From contig JBGSVW010000011.1 in assembly GCA_041752735.1 (NCBI GenBank), positions 1 to 50,336 of the forward strand: 50,336 nucleotides of DNA. Reading direction: 5' to 3'. Numbering within the stretch: position 1 is the stretch's first letter; each line of letters opens with the position of its first letter. The notes under the pieces were generated by a model. It did no database searches and was not told the DNA's origin. It worked only from the letters and a program-made list of their open reading frames with translations. The stretch is from UBA1422 sp041752735. GTDB lineage: Bacteria > Bacillota > Clostridia > Peptostreptococcales > Anaerovoracaceae. A program made the position numbers and the translations under genes. Shown here in pieces: positions 36,255 to 44,854 of this stretch.

Positions 36255-36887
36255 ATGAACCAAGTAAATATCAGTGACATAGAACGGATCTTTTGTGAAA
36301 GAGAACCCGGCGTTGTGGGGAAACACAAGCTTTATGGGGTTTTAGTTCCTATTGTGGAAAAAGATGGAGAGCTTCATTTGCTTTATGAAGTAAGGGATTC
36401 CAAAATGTCCAGACAGCCCGGTGAGATTTGTTTCCCGGGAGGACAACTGGAATACGGTGAATCCATGGAACAATGTGCCATCAGAGAAACAATGGAAGAA
36501 CTGGGCATTCCCCGGGCAGGGATTCGAATGCTGACCCGATTGGACACCCTCCATGCACATCCCAACATTTCTTTGTATTGCTACATGGGTGTTTTGGACC
36601 ATTCGATGTTGCAAAAGGCCACACCAAATCCAGATGAAGTGGCGGAGACCTTTTTGGTGCCATTATCGTTTTTGATTGAAAATCCGCCGGAAATCCATAT
36701 GATTCAAATCAAGCCACTGATTGACGATAATTTCCCGTATGACAAGATCAATTCGCCTGAAGGATACCAATGGAGAGTGGGGCAGTATGAAGTGCCCATT
36801 TATAATTTCGAAGGTTATGCTATTTGGGGTATGACCGCCCGTATCACGGCAAATTTTATTGATATTATCAAGGAGGAAATAGCATGA
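36255..36887 (+). CDS. Nudix hydrolase, CoA diphosphatase-like
   Basis: 210-residue Nudix enzyme. The Nudix box spans residues 63-85: G-x5-E-x7-RETMEELGI. VRDSKMSRQPGEICFPGG just before it resembles the UPF0035 motif of coenzyme A pyrophosphatases (NudL/YeaB), so hydrolysis of CoA or its derivatives to 4'-phosphopantetheine is the best guess. Residues from ~120 on (VPLSFLIENPPE) fit that group. It overlaps the nitrilase gene by four bases. Confidence 0.88.
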   Translation: MNQVNISDIERIFCEREPGVVGKHKLYGVLVPIVEKDGELHLLYEVRDSKMSRQPGEICFPGGQLEYGESMEQCAIRETMEELGIPRAGIRMLTRLDTLHAHPNISLYCYMGVLDHSMLQKATPNPDEVAETFLVPLSFLIENPPEIHMIQIKPLIDDNFPYDKINSPEGYQWRVGQYEVPIYNFEGYAIWGMTARITANFIDIIKEEIA

Positions 36888-37690
36888 AATTCACCTTGGG
36901 GTTATGTCAGATCAAAGGATCTTTTGACAAACAAATCAGCCACGACAAAGCGGAAGCAGCCGTCAAAGAGGCTGCTACCAAAGCACAGGTTGTATCCCTT
37001 CCCGAAATGTGGAACTGCCCCTATGTGAGCAAATATTTCAGGGAGTACAGTGAACTTGAAGGGGGAGAAACTTTTGAGTTTTTGTCTCGCCTGGCCAAAG
37101 AAAATGATGTGCTACTCATAGGTGGAAGCATTCCGGAACTCGACGGGGACAAGGTGTATAATACCGCCTATGTTTTTGATCGGAACGGCAAGCTAATAGG
37201 AAAACACAGGAAAGCCCATCTGTTTGATGTAGACATCAAAGGGGGCATCCGCTTCATGGAATCGGAAACCCTGTCACCCGGCAATTCCGTTACGGTTGTG
37301 GACACGGAATATGGTAAAATGGGTGTTGCCATCTGCTTTGATGTACGATTCCCCGATTTATTCCGTAAAATGACTGAGTTGGGTGCGAAATTTGTGGTTT
37401 TGCCGGCCGCTTTCAGCAAAAAAACCGGGGAAGACCACTGGGAATTCAGCCTACGTGGTCGCGCGCTGGACAACCAGATTTATCTGGCAGCCGCATCGCC
37501 GGCCAGGGATCCGGAAAGTCCCTACACCTGCTATGGATATTCCCGCATCATCGATCCATGGGGCCGAGTTTTGGCCACCGCCGCCACAGATGAAGCCATT
37601 GTCTATGGGGAAATTGACCTGGACTATGTGGAAGATGTGCGGAACCAATTGCCAATATTAAAAAACCGAAGACCGGAACTATACAAATAA
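36884..37690 (+). CDS. Carbon-nitrogen hydrolase (omega-amidase / Nit family)
   Basis: 268-residue nitrilase-superfamily enzyme with the full catalytic set: Glu41 in LPEMW, Lys110 in HRKAHLFD and Cys151 in VAICFDVRFPDLFR. The overall pattern matches Nit2/YafV-like omega-amidases that deaminate alpha-ketoglutaramate and related amides, a metabolite-repair role; deaminated-glutathione amidase is the alternative. Translationally coupled to the Nudix gene, which is also plausible as housecleaning. Confidence 0.9.
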   Translation: MKFTLGLCQIKGSFDKQISHDKAEAAVKEAATKAQVVSLPEMWNCPYVSKYFREYSELEGGETFEFLSRLAKENDVLLIGGSIPELDGDKVYNTAYVFDRNGKLIGKHRKAHLFDVDIKGGIRFMESETLSPGNSVTVVDTEYGKMGVAICFDVRFPDLFRKMTELGAKFVVLPAAFSKKTGEDHWEFSLRGRALDNQIYLAAASPARDPESPYTCYGYSRIIDPWGRVLATAATDEAIVYGEIDLDYVEDVRNQLPILKNRRPELYK

Positions 37691-37765
37691 AGGAAACTCC
37701 TTGGAAATAAAACCCATGGGAACCAAATCCGATATACGGGGAAACCCAGAGAGATATGTGACACC

Positions 37766-39529
37766 ATGACCTTCTTACCACTGACAGCTGAAGAAATGAA
37801 AAAGTTGGGTTGGCAGCAACCTGACTTTGTCTTGATCTCCGGGGATGCCTATGTGGACCATCCTTCCTTCGGTGCGGCCATTATTGGACGTTTGTTGGAA
37901 CGGTATGGGTACAAAGTAGCCATTTTAGCTCAGCCTGACTGGAAGTCAGTCACAGATTTTCGCCGTTTTGGAAAACCACGTCTGGGGTTTTTAATCACCT
38001 CCGGCAATGTGGACTCCATGGTGAATCATTTCAGCGTCACCCTGCATCGCAGAAAGCTTGATAAATATGCCCCAGGTGGAGAAGCCGGCAAGCGGCCAGA
38101 TCGTGCGGTGATTGTTTACAGCAATCGTGCTCGGGAGGCATACAAAGACGTGCCCATCATTCTTGGTGGATTGGAAGCCAGCTTACGTCGCATGGCCCAC
38201 TATGACTATTGGGAAGATGGTCTTAGGCGTTCCATTTTGTTGGACAGCAAAGCGGACTTATTAATTTATGGCATGGGAGAACGAGCCATCATTGAAGTGG
38301 CAGAAGCCCTTGATTCCGGCATTTCAGGAAAGGATATTTCTTGGATTCGCGGAACCTGCTATACCGCAAAAACCTTGCCGGATGGCGTAGACCTTCATCG
38401 GTTGCCTGATTACGAGGCTTTGCAACAAAATAAAGATGAGTATTGCAAGAGCTTTGCGATTCAATACCGGAACAACGACAGCATAACAGCGGTCACTTTA
38501 GCAGAAGGATACAACACCGGTCAAACATCAGAACTTTTCGTCATTCAAAATCCGCCCCAGCACCCGCTTTCACGGGAGGAGCTGGACGATGTATATAGCC
38601 TGACCTTTGAACGAACCTGGCATCCAACCTATGACAAAGCAGGGGGTGTGCCTGCATTGGAAGAAGTTCAATTCAGCATAACAGCCAATCGAGGTTGTTT
38701 CGGAAGTTGCAGCTTTTGTGCGTTGACCTATCATCAGGGAAGACAGGTCCGAAGCAGGAGCAAAGAATCCATTGTCAAAGAGGCCCAACTGCTGGCATCC
38801 AGCCGGAATTTTAAAGGGTACATCCATGACATCGGCGGTCCCACCGCGAATTTTAGAAATCCATCTTGCCAAAAACAACTGACCAAGGGGGTTTGCCCCA
38901 ACAAAGAATGCCTTTTCCCGGAACCCTGCAAAGAGCTGGAAGTCGACCATAGCGAATATCTGGATGTTCTCACCACAGTACGGCAATTGCCCGGCATTAA
39001 AAAAGTATTTATCCGATCGGGTATTCGATATGATTACTTGATGGCGGACCCTGACGACCGATTCCTTAAGGAACTATGTCAATACCATGTTAGCGGAACG
39101 CTCAAAGTCGCGCCTGAACATGTTGCACCACAAACCCTAAAGCGGATGCGTAAACCCGGAAAACGAGTTTATGAAGCTTTCCAGAATAAATACAAACAGA
39201 CCAACCAAAACTTAAAAATGGATCAGTACTTGATTCCTTACTTTATTTCATCCCACCCGGGTTGCACCCTGGACGATGCCATCGATTTGGCGGCATACCT
39301 GAAAGAAGCTAGATTTGTTCCGGATCAGGTGCAGGACTTTTATCCCACCCCCGGCACACTTGCGACCTGCATGTATTATACTGAAAAAGATCCCTTCACC
39401 TTAGAGCCAATCTATGTGGCCAAAAAATCTGAAGATAAACGGATGCAACGGGCATTGTTGCACTTCAATAAAAAAGAGAACCGGACCCTTGTGGAAAAGG
39501 CTTTGAAGAAAGCCGGGAGGACCCTATGA
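37766..39529 (+). CDS. YgiQ-family radical SAM protein
   Basis: 587-residue UPF0313 protein. The radical-SAM cluster is C311-x3-C315-x2-C318 in NRGCFGSCSFC. The N-terminal ~300 residues form the UPF0313 domain (VDHPSFGAAIIGRLLERYGY, ILGGLEASLRRMAHYDYWED). The C-terminal part has the family motif PGCTLDDAIDLAAYLK and DFYPTPGTLATCMYYT. Function in the family is not established. The DNA methyltransferase gene overlaps its end by four bases. Confidence 0.93.
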   Translation: MTFLPLTAEEMKKLGWQQPDFVLISGDAYVDHPSFGAAIIGRLLERYGYKVAILAQPDWKSVTDFRRFGKPRLGFLITSGNVDSMVNHFSVTLHRRKLDKYAPGGEAGKRPDRAVIVYSNRAREAYKDVPIILGGLEASLRRMAHYDYWEDGLRRSILLDSKADLLIYGMGERAIIEVAEALDSGISGKDISWIRGTCYTAKTLPDGVDLHRLPDYEALQQNKDEYCKSFAIQYRNNDSITAVTLAEGYNTGQTSELFVIQNPPQHPLSREELDDVYSLTFERTWHPTYDKAGGVPALEEVQFSITANRGCFGSCSFCALTYHQGRQVRSRSKESIVKEAQLLASSRNFKGYIHDIGGPTANFRNPSCQKQLTKGVCPNKECLFPEPCKELEVDHSEYLDVLTTVRQLPGIKKVFIRSGIRYDYLMADPDDRFLKELCQYHVSGTLKVAPEHVAPQTLKRMRKPGKRVYEAFQNKYKQTNQNLKMDQYLIPYFISSHPGCTLDDAIDLAAYLKEARFVPDQVQDFYPTPGTLATCMYYTEKDPFTLEPIYVAKKSEDKRMQRALLHFNKKENRTLVEKALKKAGRTL

Positions 39530-40872
39530 GTCTGTTGACACGGTTGCCTGAGATTTTGGAAAAGGCAAGAAATGAGTATGAAACCACCGGAAGCGCCGAG
39601 TATGACACCGTGGAAATTGTAAGTCATGATTCCGACAACTTACTGGCCTTCGGTGAAAACCTTCAATTCATGAAATACCTGGCCTGTGAAAAGAATCTGG
39701 CCGGTGGCCTAAAGTTGATTTATGTGGATCCACCGTTTTATTCAGGTAGCAATTATCAGGCCATCGTCAAGATTGAATCCCCATTGCTGCAAGACCTTCC
39801 AGCCATCAAGCCGTTGGTCTATGACGATCGTTGGGAACATGGCCTCGAGGACTATTTGACAATGCTATGCGCCCGACTTTTTATGATGCGGGATTTGTTG
39901 ACTGAGGACGGCAGCATTTGGGTGCATCTGGATTGGCATGTGGTTCATTATGTGAAAATTCTCATGGATGCCATTTTTGGTGAAAAAAACTTTATCAACG
40001 AAATCGTATGGCTATATAAATCCGGCGGCACCAGCAAAAACCACTTTTCCAGAAAACATGACACGTTATTGTTTTACGGAAAAAACCCTAAGCCTGCTTT
40101 GACCATCCCTCTTGAGAAGTCATATAATCGGGAATACAAACCATACCGATTCAAGGGAGTTAAAGAATACAAGGACGATTTGGGCTGGTACACCATGGTC
40201 AACATGAAGGATGTTTGGCAGATAGATATGGTGGGCAGAACCTCAGGGGAACGAACCGGCTATGCAACACAGAAGCCTGAAGCGTTGATTCGCAGGATTT
40301 TGGAGAGCTGTACATCGGAAGGGGATTTGTGCGCAGATTTCTTCTGCGGAGCCGGAACATTGGCAGCGACTGCCCAGAAGATGAACCGCCGCTGGATTGC
40401 CTGTGACATGGGCTCATTGGCCGTTACAGCCACGGAAAAGCGGTTGGCCAAGGAACAGGCCGCATTTGCCTTATTGGTGGAAAAAGGCCTTAATATCAAA
40501 GGAACCGGATTACTCACCTTACGAGGAGAATTCCCCGATACACCTTTCGCCGACAAAATACTTTTACGGCTTACGTTGGAGGACTATCGCCTCCATGTGG
40601 AGGAGCTGCCGCTGGAAGATGAGAGTAAGGATGTAGTCGATTCCATCCTAAACACAGACCCACTTCAGCTGATTGATTACTGGAGTGTGGATTTCGACTA
40701 TGACGGGATGACCCATCGGCCCACCATGTATTTTGTCAAAGGCAAGGACAAGATAGAAACCGTTTGTGAAAAAATGCATGACCGGTTTACCAGGGTGAGC
40801 TTACGAATATGCGATGTTTTTGGAAATAGTTATTTTCATGTCCTTGATATGACAGAACACCATCATGAATAA
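39526..40872 (+). CDS. Site-specific DNA methyltransferase (beta-class, orphan)
   Basis: 448-residue amino-methyltransferase. Catalytic motif IV is DPPF at 68-71 and the SAM motif I is DFFCGAGT at 271-278; IV before I is the beta-class order of type III Mod subunits and many orphan N6-adenine or N4-cytosine enzymes. LTEDGSIWVHLDWHVVHYVK and KHDTLLFYGK are Mod-like. The ~150 residues after motif I may include the specificity region. No restriction subunit lies nearby, and the gene is fused in translation to ygiQ (ATGA). A host regulatory or anti-restriction role is possible. Confidence 0.92.
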   Translation: MSLLTRLPEILEKARNEYETTGSAEYDTVEIVSHDSDNLLAFGENLQFMKYLACEKNLAGGLKLIYVDPPFYSGSNYQAIVKIESPLLQDLPAIKPLVYDDRWEHGLEDYLTMLCARLFMMRDLLTEDGSIWVHLDWHVVHYVKILMDAIFGEKNFINEIVWLYKSGGTSKNHFSRKHDTLLFYGKNPKPALTIPLEKSYNREYKPYRFKGVKEYKDDLGWYTMVNMKDVWQIDMVGRTSGERTGYATQKPEALIRRILESCTSEGDLCADFFCGAGTLAATAQKMNRRWIACDMGSLAVTATEKRLAKEQAAFALLVEKGLNIKGTGLLTLRGEFPDTPFADKILLRLTLEDYRLHVEELPLEDESKDVVDSILNTDPLQLIDYWSVDFDYDGMTHRPTMYFVKGKDKIETVCEKMHDRFTRVSLRICDVFGNSYFHVLDMTEHHHE

Positions 40873-40896
40873 ACACAATTAATAGGAGAAAGACAA

Positions 40897-41790
40897 ATGA
40901 AAATGCCAAAAATTACGAAAGAAAAAGCCAGAGAACAAATGTTGGATTTGTTAATACTCTTGGTGGCCAGTGCCATCGGGGCCTATTCTACAGTTTCAAT
41001 CATGATTCCATACGGATTGACCTCAGGTGGACTGACGGGTATTGTCCGGATTATTCAGAGCCAGATTGATTTCAGCTTTTCGCTGATGTTTTACGGGGGA
41101 GCTGGTATCATTCTGATTTTGGTGGCCATTTTTCTTGGTTTTCGAGAGGTTCGAAAAATCCTGCTTTTGACCATCATGTTTCCGGCTGCGCTGATGCTTT
41201 TTGAATATCTGCAGCTTCCGTTTCTTCCAGTGCATGATATGTTTCTTGCCGTTATCTTTTGCGGCGTATTCAATGGCATTTGTACAGGTATGATCTTCTG
41301 GAGAGGGTATTCCTTTGCCGGCACCGACGCCTTATCAAAGATCCTACGAAAAAAGCTTTTCCCACACATTTCTCAAAGCAAAATTCTGATGGGCATCGAC
41401 GCCGTCATTATCATAGCATCCGCATTTTTCTTCGGAATAAATATTGCGCTTTATGCGTTGGTGACACAGGTGATTCTATCCAAAACCATCGACTTTGTCC
41501 TGTATGGATTTGAGTCCAAAATCGTTCAAATGGAAATCATCACCCAAAAGGCAGATATACTGGTGGATTTCATCATGAACGACATTGGAAGAGGCGTCTC
41601 CATTCACAAAGTGGAAGGCGGCTACACCAGACAAACCAGAGACCAGCTGCGGCTGTTGTGCTCTCCACGTGAGAGCATCAGCGTCAAACGGGGTATTGCA
41701 AAACTAGATCCGGACGCCTTTGTTACCCTGATGCAGGTGGACTCGGTTTGGGGGTTTGGAAAAGGATTTGGCGACATCAAAAAAGATTAA
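40897..41790 (+). CDS. YitT-family membrane protein
   Basis: 297-residue protein with about five to six hydrophobic segments (1-200, DUF161 type: YGLTSGGLTGIVRIIQ, GVFNGICTGMIFWRGYSFAGTD) and a C-terminal cytosolic DUF2179 domain (~205-290) with FIMNDIGRGVSIHKVEGGYTRQ. Function unknown; the C-terminal domain resembles small ligand-sensing folds. AGGAGA precedes the ATG. Confidence 0.92.
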   Translation: MKMPKITKEKAREQMLDLLILLVASAIGAYSTVSIMIPYGLTSGGLTGIVRIIQSQIDFSFSLMFYGGAGIILILVAIFLGFREVRKILLLTIMFPAALMLFEYLQLPFLPVHDMFLAVIFCGVFNGICTGMIFWRGYSFAGTDALSKILRKKLFPHISQSKILMGIDAVIIIASAFFFGINIALYALVTQVILSKTIDFVLYGFESKIVQMEIITQKADILVDFIMNDIGRGVSIHKVEGGYTRQTRDQLRLLCSPRESISVKRGIAKLDPDAFVTLMQVDSVWGFGKGFGDIKKD

Positions 41791-41799
41791 AACTTCCAC

Positions 41800-41839
41800 T
41801 TGTGCCATTCTTCCTGGAAAGTGTTATAATTAATTATAA
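41800..41839 (+). promoter_or_regulatory. Promoter and AT palindrome before the thioesterase gene
   Basis: TATAAT at 41825-41830 with TTGTGC at 41800 (19-base spacer, slightly long). The -10 lies in a perfect 16-bp palindrome, TTATAATTAATTATAA (41824-41839). Confidence 0.55.
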
Positions 41840-41883
41840 ATCCATCTTATGAGTACTTGTATTGTAGGAAGGAGGCATAAAAA

Positions 41884-42294
41884 ATGATTGAACACAAAAT
41901 TAAAGAAGGAATGTCCATTACCTTCGAAAAAGAAATCCGCGATCGTGACACAATTGGAGATTATGGCTCAACCGCTCTGGATTATCTGATGTCAACACCT
42001 TCATTGGTGGCCATCTTAATCAGCGCATCGGCAAAATTGCTAAATCCCCTTGTTCCTGAGGGTAGTGTTACCGTTGGGGGCAGCGTGGAGCTTCGACACG
42101 AACAGCCCACTTTGCTGGGTGAAAAGGTATGGATGGTTGTTACCGTCAGTCAGGTAAATGATAATCGCATTTCCCTGGAATTTATAGCCAGTGATAAGTC
42201 GGGCGTCATTGCCAGAGGCAAACATGAACGCTTTGTGGTCAACGGAGAGAATGTTTTAGATGCCGCATACAAAAGACTGGGTGTCGAAAACTAA
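41884..42294 (+). CDS. FlK-like hot-dog thioesterase family protein
   Basis: 136-residue hot-dog protein related to fluoroacetyl-CoA thioesterase FlK. Aligning from memory to FlK Thr42-Glu50-His76, this protein has Thr38, Ile46 and His72: spacing 8 and 34 is conserved but the catalytic Glu position is Ile. Other landmarks: STPSLVAILISAS, VELRHEQPTLLGEKV and GVIARGKHERFVV. It may be a non-hydrolysing acyl-CoA binder or a variant thioesterase. Own promoter and GAAGGAGG ribosome site; monocistronic, convergent with the nuclease gene. Confidence 0.88.
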   Translation: MIEHKIKEGMSITFEKEIRDRDTIGDYGSTALDYLMSTPSLVAILISASAKLLNPLVPEGSVTVGGSVELRHEQPTLLGEKVWMVVTVSQVNDNRISLEFIASDKSGVIARGKHERFVVNGENVLDAAYKRLGVEN

Positions 42295-42343
42295 TTGAAT
42301 CACAAGTAAGTAAACAATAAATCCATTATATTTTAAACGTAAC

Positions 42344-42375
42344 AAAAAAGGATTCTTATATAGAATCCTTTTTTT
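42344..42375. terminator. Bidirectional terminator
   Basis: A-tract, GGATTCT / AGAATCC stem, T-tract: symmetrical, between the convergent thioesterase and nuclease genes. Confidence 0.9.
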
Positions 42376-42395
42376 ATTCGTTTCATCCCTACGGA

Positions 42396-42902
42396 TTATT
42401 CGTAAACGGTGTCCGACCATAAACCTTTTCCATCGTTTCTGGCTTGGGTTTGCAATTCGGTGAATTCATCCACATAGCGGACATTGGGCGGATATGTTGC
42501 CAACACCGCATGACCTTCAGTTAGCAAAGTTTTATTGAACATGACTCCATCAAGCCAAACATATGCCAGAATCCGACCATACTGATCGTTAGGTTCCACA
42601 TCATATTCCAGATATACCAGCTGACCTTCCAAGGAATCCCGGGTAAACTCGGAAGAAATTTTGCCGTATGGGATATTTCGGGTGTCATCCGGATGTACGG
42701 ATTCAGGGGTATCGATACCGATGAGCCGTACTTTATTTTCTTCTCCGGCCATGGCTACCACAATGGTATCCCCATCCACTACACGGGTGACAGGATAAGG
42801 TCCGGCCAAATCTCCCTGGGATTCTTCCGGAAAAATGATGAATGCAATGGCCACCACCATGGTGAGAATAACCATCAAGCTTGCTTTTTTTCTGCCTCTC
42901 AA
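42396..42902 (-). CDS. Secreted or membrane-anchored thermonuclease (SNase family)
   Basis: Staphylococcal-nuclease-like endonuclease. One hydrophobic segment (~residues 8-26, LMVILTMVVAIAFIIF) acts as signal or anchor. The catalytic set is visible: VVDGDTIVV, VRLIGIDTPE (Arg, Asp, Glu) and DQYGRILAYVWLDG (second Arg). It cuts DNA and RNA outside the membrane, Ca-dependent in the family. I prefer the TTG start at 42902 (168 residues): AAAGGAAG lies seven bases upstream, whereas ATG 42920 has no ribosome site and sits only ~12 bases from a TATAAT box. Confidence 0.9.
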   Translation of the reverse strand: MRGRKKASLMVILTMVVAIAFIIFPEESQGDLAGPYPVTRVVDGDTIVVAMAGEENKVRLIGIDTPESVHPDDTRNIPYGKISSEFTRDSLEGQLVYLEYDVEPNDQYGRILAYVWLDGVMFNKTLLTEGHAVLATYPPNVRYVDEFTELQTQARNDGKGLWSDTVYE

Positions 42903-42934
42903 GAACGTACTTCCTTTCATATTAGATTAAACAC

Positions 42935-42940
42935 ATTATA
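42935..42940 (-). promoter_or_regulatory. -10 box of the nuclease promoter
   Basis: TATAAT on the minus strand, about 33 bases before the TTG start. No clear -35. Confidence 0.5.
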
Positions 42941-42974
42941 ACATGGGTCAAGGGCCATGCCTATGATTTCATAC

Positions 42975-43003
42975 TTGGTCAGCGGGGATTTTCATGATAT
43001 TAT
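42975..43003 (+). promoter_or_regulatory. Promoter of the ferredoxin-like gene
   Basis: TTGGTC (42975) and TATTAT (42998), 17-base spacer; overlaps the divergent nuclease promoter region. Confidence 0.6.
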
Positions 43004-43034
43004 ATACTCAAATGAAACAGAGTAGGAGAAACTT

Positions 43035-44315
43035 ATGGGACACCACACAGCAAAAGACGGCTATGCACAGCTGGCAGACAGACTAAACCAGTTTCCTCAG
43101 GGAGCACCCCCCACGGAACTGCTTTTTAAGACACTAAAAGTATTCATAACGGAAGAGGATGCCGCATTGTTGGCAAAACTACCTATCCGTCCATTTTCTG
43201 CGGAGCGGGCGGCCAAAGGCTGGAAGCTTTCCATGAAGGAAACCCTATATCATCTTGATCGGCTGTCGGCAAAGTGCCTGCTGATTGATATCCCAAAAGA
43301 GTCGGGGACCAGTTACGTCATGCCACCACCCATGGCAGGATTTTTCGAGTTTACCTTGATGCGGGTCAGGGAGGATGTGGACCAAAAACTTTTGAGCCAA
43401 ATGTTCTATGAATATGTAACACAAGAAGAGGATTTCATGCAGCATTTGGTAGGTATGGGAGGCACCCCAATGGGGCGGACCTATGTCAACGAAAAGGCTT
43501 TGCCGGAAAATGCGGATACCTATATTCTGGATTATGAGCGTGCCAGTGAAATCATCAAGCAGGCCCCTCATATTGCAGTGGGGATGTGTTATTGCCGCCA
43601 TAAAAAACAGCACGTGGGAGAAAGCTGCGATGCCCCCATGGATATTTGTATGACCTTTGGAAACGTGGCGGATTCCTTAAGCCGCGCCGGCTACGCCCGA
43701 AAAATAGAGGCAACCGAGTGCCTGGAACTCCTCGATCTAGCTCAGGAACATCACCTTGTTCAGTTTGGTGAAAATATACAAAAAACACCGGGATATATCT
43801 GCAATTGCTGTGGCTGTTGTTGCGAAGCGCTAGTAGCCGCCCGTAAATTCGGATATCAAAATCCCATTGCAACCACCAATTTCCTTCCGCTTGTCAATGA
43901 CCAATGTAATGGTTGCGGAAAATGTGTGAGAATTTGCCCCGTCGAGGCTATGAGTTTGGTATCGACCAATGATCCCAGCCATCCAACAACTATGCGTGCA
44001 AAGGTGGATGAAGGGCTTTGCCTGGGATGTGGTGTCTGCGTTGGGGTTTGTAGCAAAAAATACATTCTTATGACCCCCAGAGAAAAGCGGGTTATCACAC
44101 CGGTAAATTCTTCCCATCGAGTGGTGATGATGGCCATTGAGAAGGGGCAATTCCAAAACCTGATTTTTGACCACCAAGTATTGACCAGCCACAGGATGAT
44201 GGCTGCAATCTTAGGCGCCCTACTAAAACTGCCACCTGCCAAACAAATATTAGCCAGCAATCAAGTTAAAAGCAAATATTTAGCAGCCTTATTCGAAAAG
44301 AACCAAAACCGATAA
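43035..44315 (+). CDS. Multi-cluster Fe-S protein with two ferredoxin motifs and a Cys-dense site
   Basis: 426-residue cytoplasmic protein. Residues ~1-170 lack cysteine clusters and may contain a winged-helix-like region (RAAKGWKLSMKETLYHLDRLSAKCLL). A middle domain has C185, C187, C198 and C205 (CYCRHKKQHVGESCDAPMDIC). Next is CNCCGCCC at 256-263, six cysteines in eight residues. Two [4Fe-4S] ferredoxin motifs follow: C291-294-297-301 and C329-332-335-339. An electron-transfer or redox-sensing role is likely; the pattern recurs in anaerobes but I know no assigned function. No catalytic partner gene is adjacent. AGGAGA precedes the ATG. Confidence 0.9.
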   Translation: MGHHTAKDGYAQLADRLNQFPQGAPPTELLFKTLKVFITEEDAALLAKLPIRPFSAERAAKGWKLSMKETLYHLDRLSAKCLLIDIPKESGTSYVMPPPMAGFFEFTLMRVREDVDQKLLSQMFYEYVTQEEDFMQHLVGMGGTPMGRTYVNEKALPENADTYILDYERASEIIKQAPHIAVGMCYCRHKKQHVGESCDAPMDICMTFGNVADSLSRAGYARKIEATECLELLDLAQEHHLVQFGENIQKTPGYICNCCGCCCEALVAARKFGYQNPIATTNFLPLVNDQCNGCGKCVRICPVEAMSLVSTNDPSHPTTMRAKVDEGLCLGCGVCVGVCSKKYILMTPREKRVITPVNSSHRVVMMAIEKGQFQNLIFDHQVLTSHRMMAAILGALLKLPPAKQILASNQVKSKYLAALFEKNQNR

Positions 44316-44325
44316 CGGCCGAGTC

Positions 44326-44377
44326 TTGCACTGAATCAGCCTTAGTGATACTATATTGGAGACGGGCAGTTTGCCCG
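44326..44377 (+). promoter_or_regulatory. Promoter and leader hairpin of the NfeD-SPFH operon
   Basis: TTGCAC (44326-44331) and TACTAT (44349-44354), 17-base spacer. A CGGGCA-GTT-TGCCCG hairpin (44363-44377) lies directly before AAAGGAGG, at or near the 5' end of the transcript, where it could protect the mRNA. Confidence 0.6.
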
Positions 44378-44391
44378 GAAAGGAGGTCTTT

Positions 44392-44844
44392 ATGACTTTA
44401 TTGGGAGTCACCATTCCGATGGCTTTGCTGTGGCTGATTATCGCCTTTATATTAGCGGTGATAGAAGCCTTTTCCCTTGGGTTGACCACCATCTGGTTTG
44501 CCGGTGGCGCTGTTGTTGCGGTAATTGCCGCACTATTAGGCGCATCCGTTCCACTTCAGGTGGTTATTTTTGTGGTCGTATCCATTTTGCTGCTTGTGCT
44601 GACCCGGCCATGGGCCATGAAGCATTTCAAGAAAAACTTGGAAAGCACCAACATCGATGCAGTCATTGGAAAAGAAGCCATGGTGACTAAGGATATCAAG
44701 CCGTTTTCCGCAGGAGAGGCCAAATTAAACGGGCTAACCTGGGTGGCTTTGGCCACCGACAAGAACTTGACCATTTCTGCAGGTACAGCTGTAAAAGTGG
44801 ACGCCGTTGAGGGTGTGAAATTAATTGTCACACCAGTAGAGTAG
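44392..44844 (+). CDS. NfeD-like membrane protein (short form)
   Basis: 150-residue protein: two to three N-terminal hydrophobic segments (~5-75) then a small OB-fold domain (GKEAMVTKDIKPFSAGEAKLNGLTW). This is the short NfeD form without the ClpP-like protease. ATG 44392 follows AAAGGAGG. It is paired with an SPFH protein 10 bases downstream, the standard NfeD-stomatin operon thought to organise membrane microdomains or quality control. Confidence 0.92.
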   Translation: MTLLGVTIPMALLWLIIAFILAVIEAFSLGLTTIWFAGGAVVAVIAALLGASVPLQVVIFVVVSILLLVLTRPWAMKHFKKNLESTNIDAVIGKEAMVTKDIKPFSAGEAKLNGLTWVALATDKNLTISAGTAVKVDAVEGVKLIVTPVE

Positions 44845-44854
44845 GAGGGTATTT

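Noticed and set aside
39526..40872. Restriction-modification or prophage island
   Set aside because: Only the methyltransferase is present; no restriction subunit, integrase, att site or composition change is seen around it.
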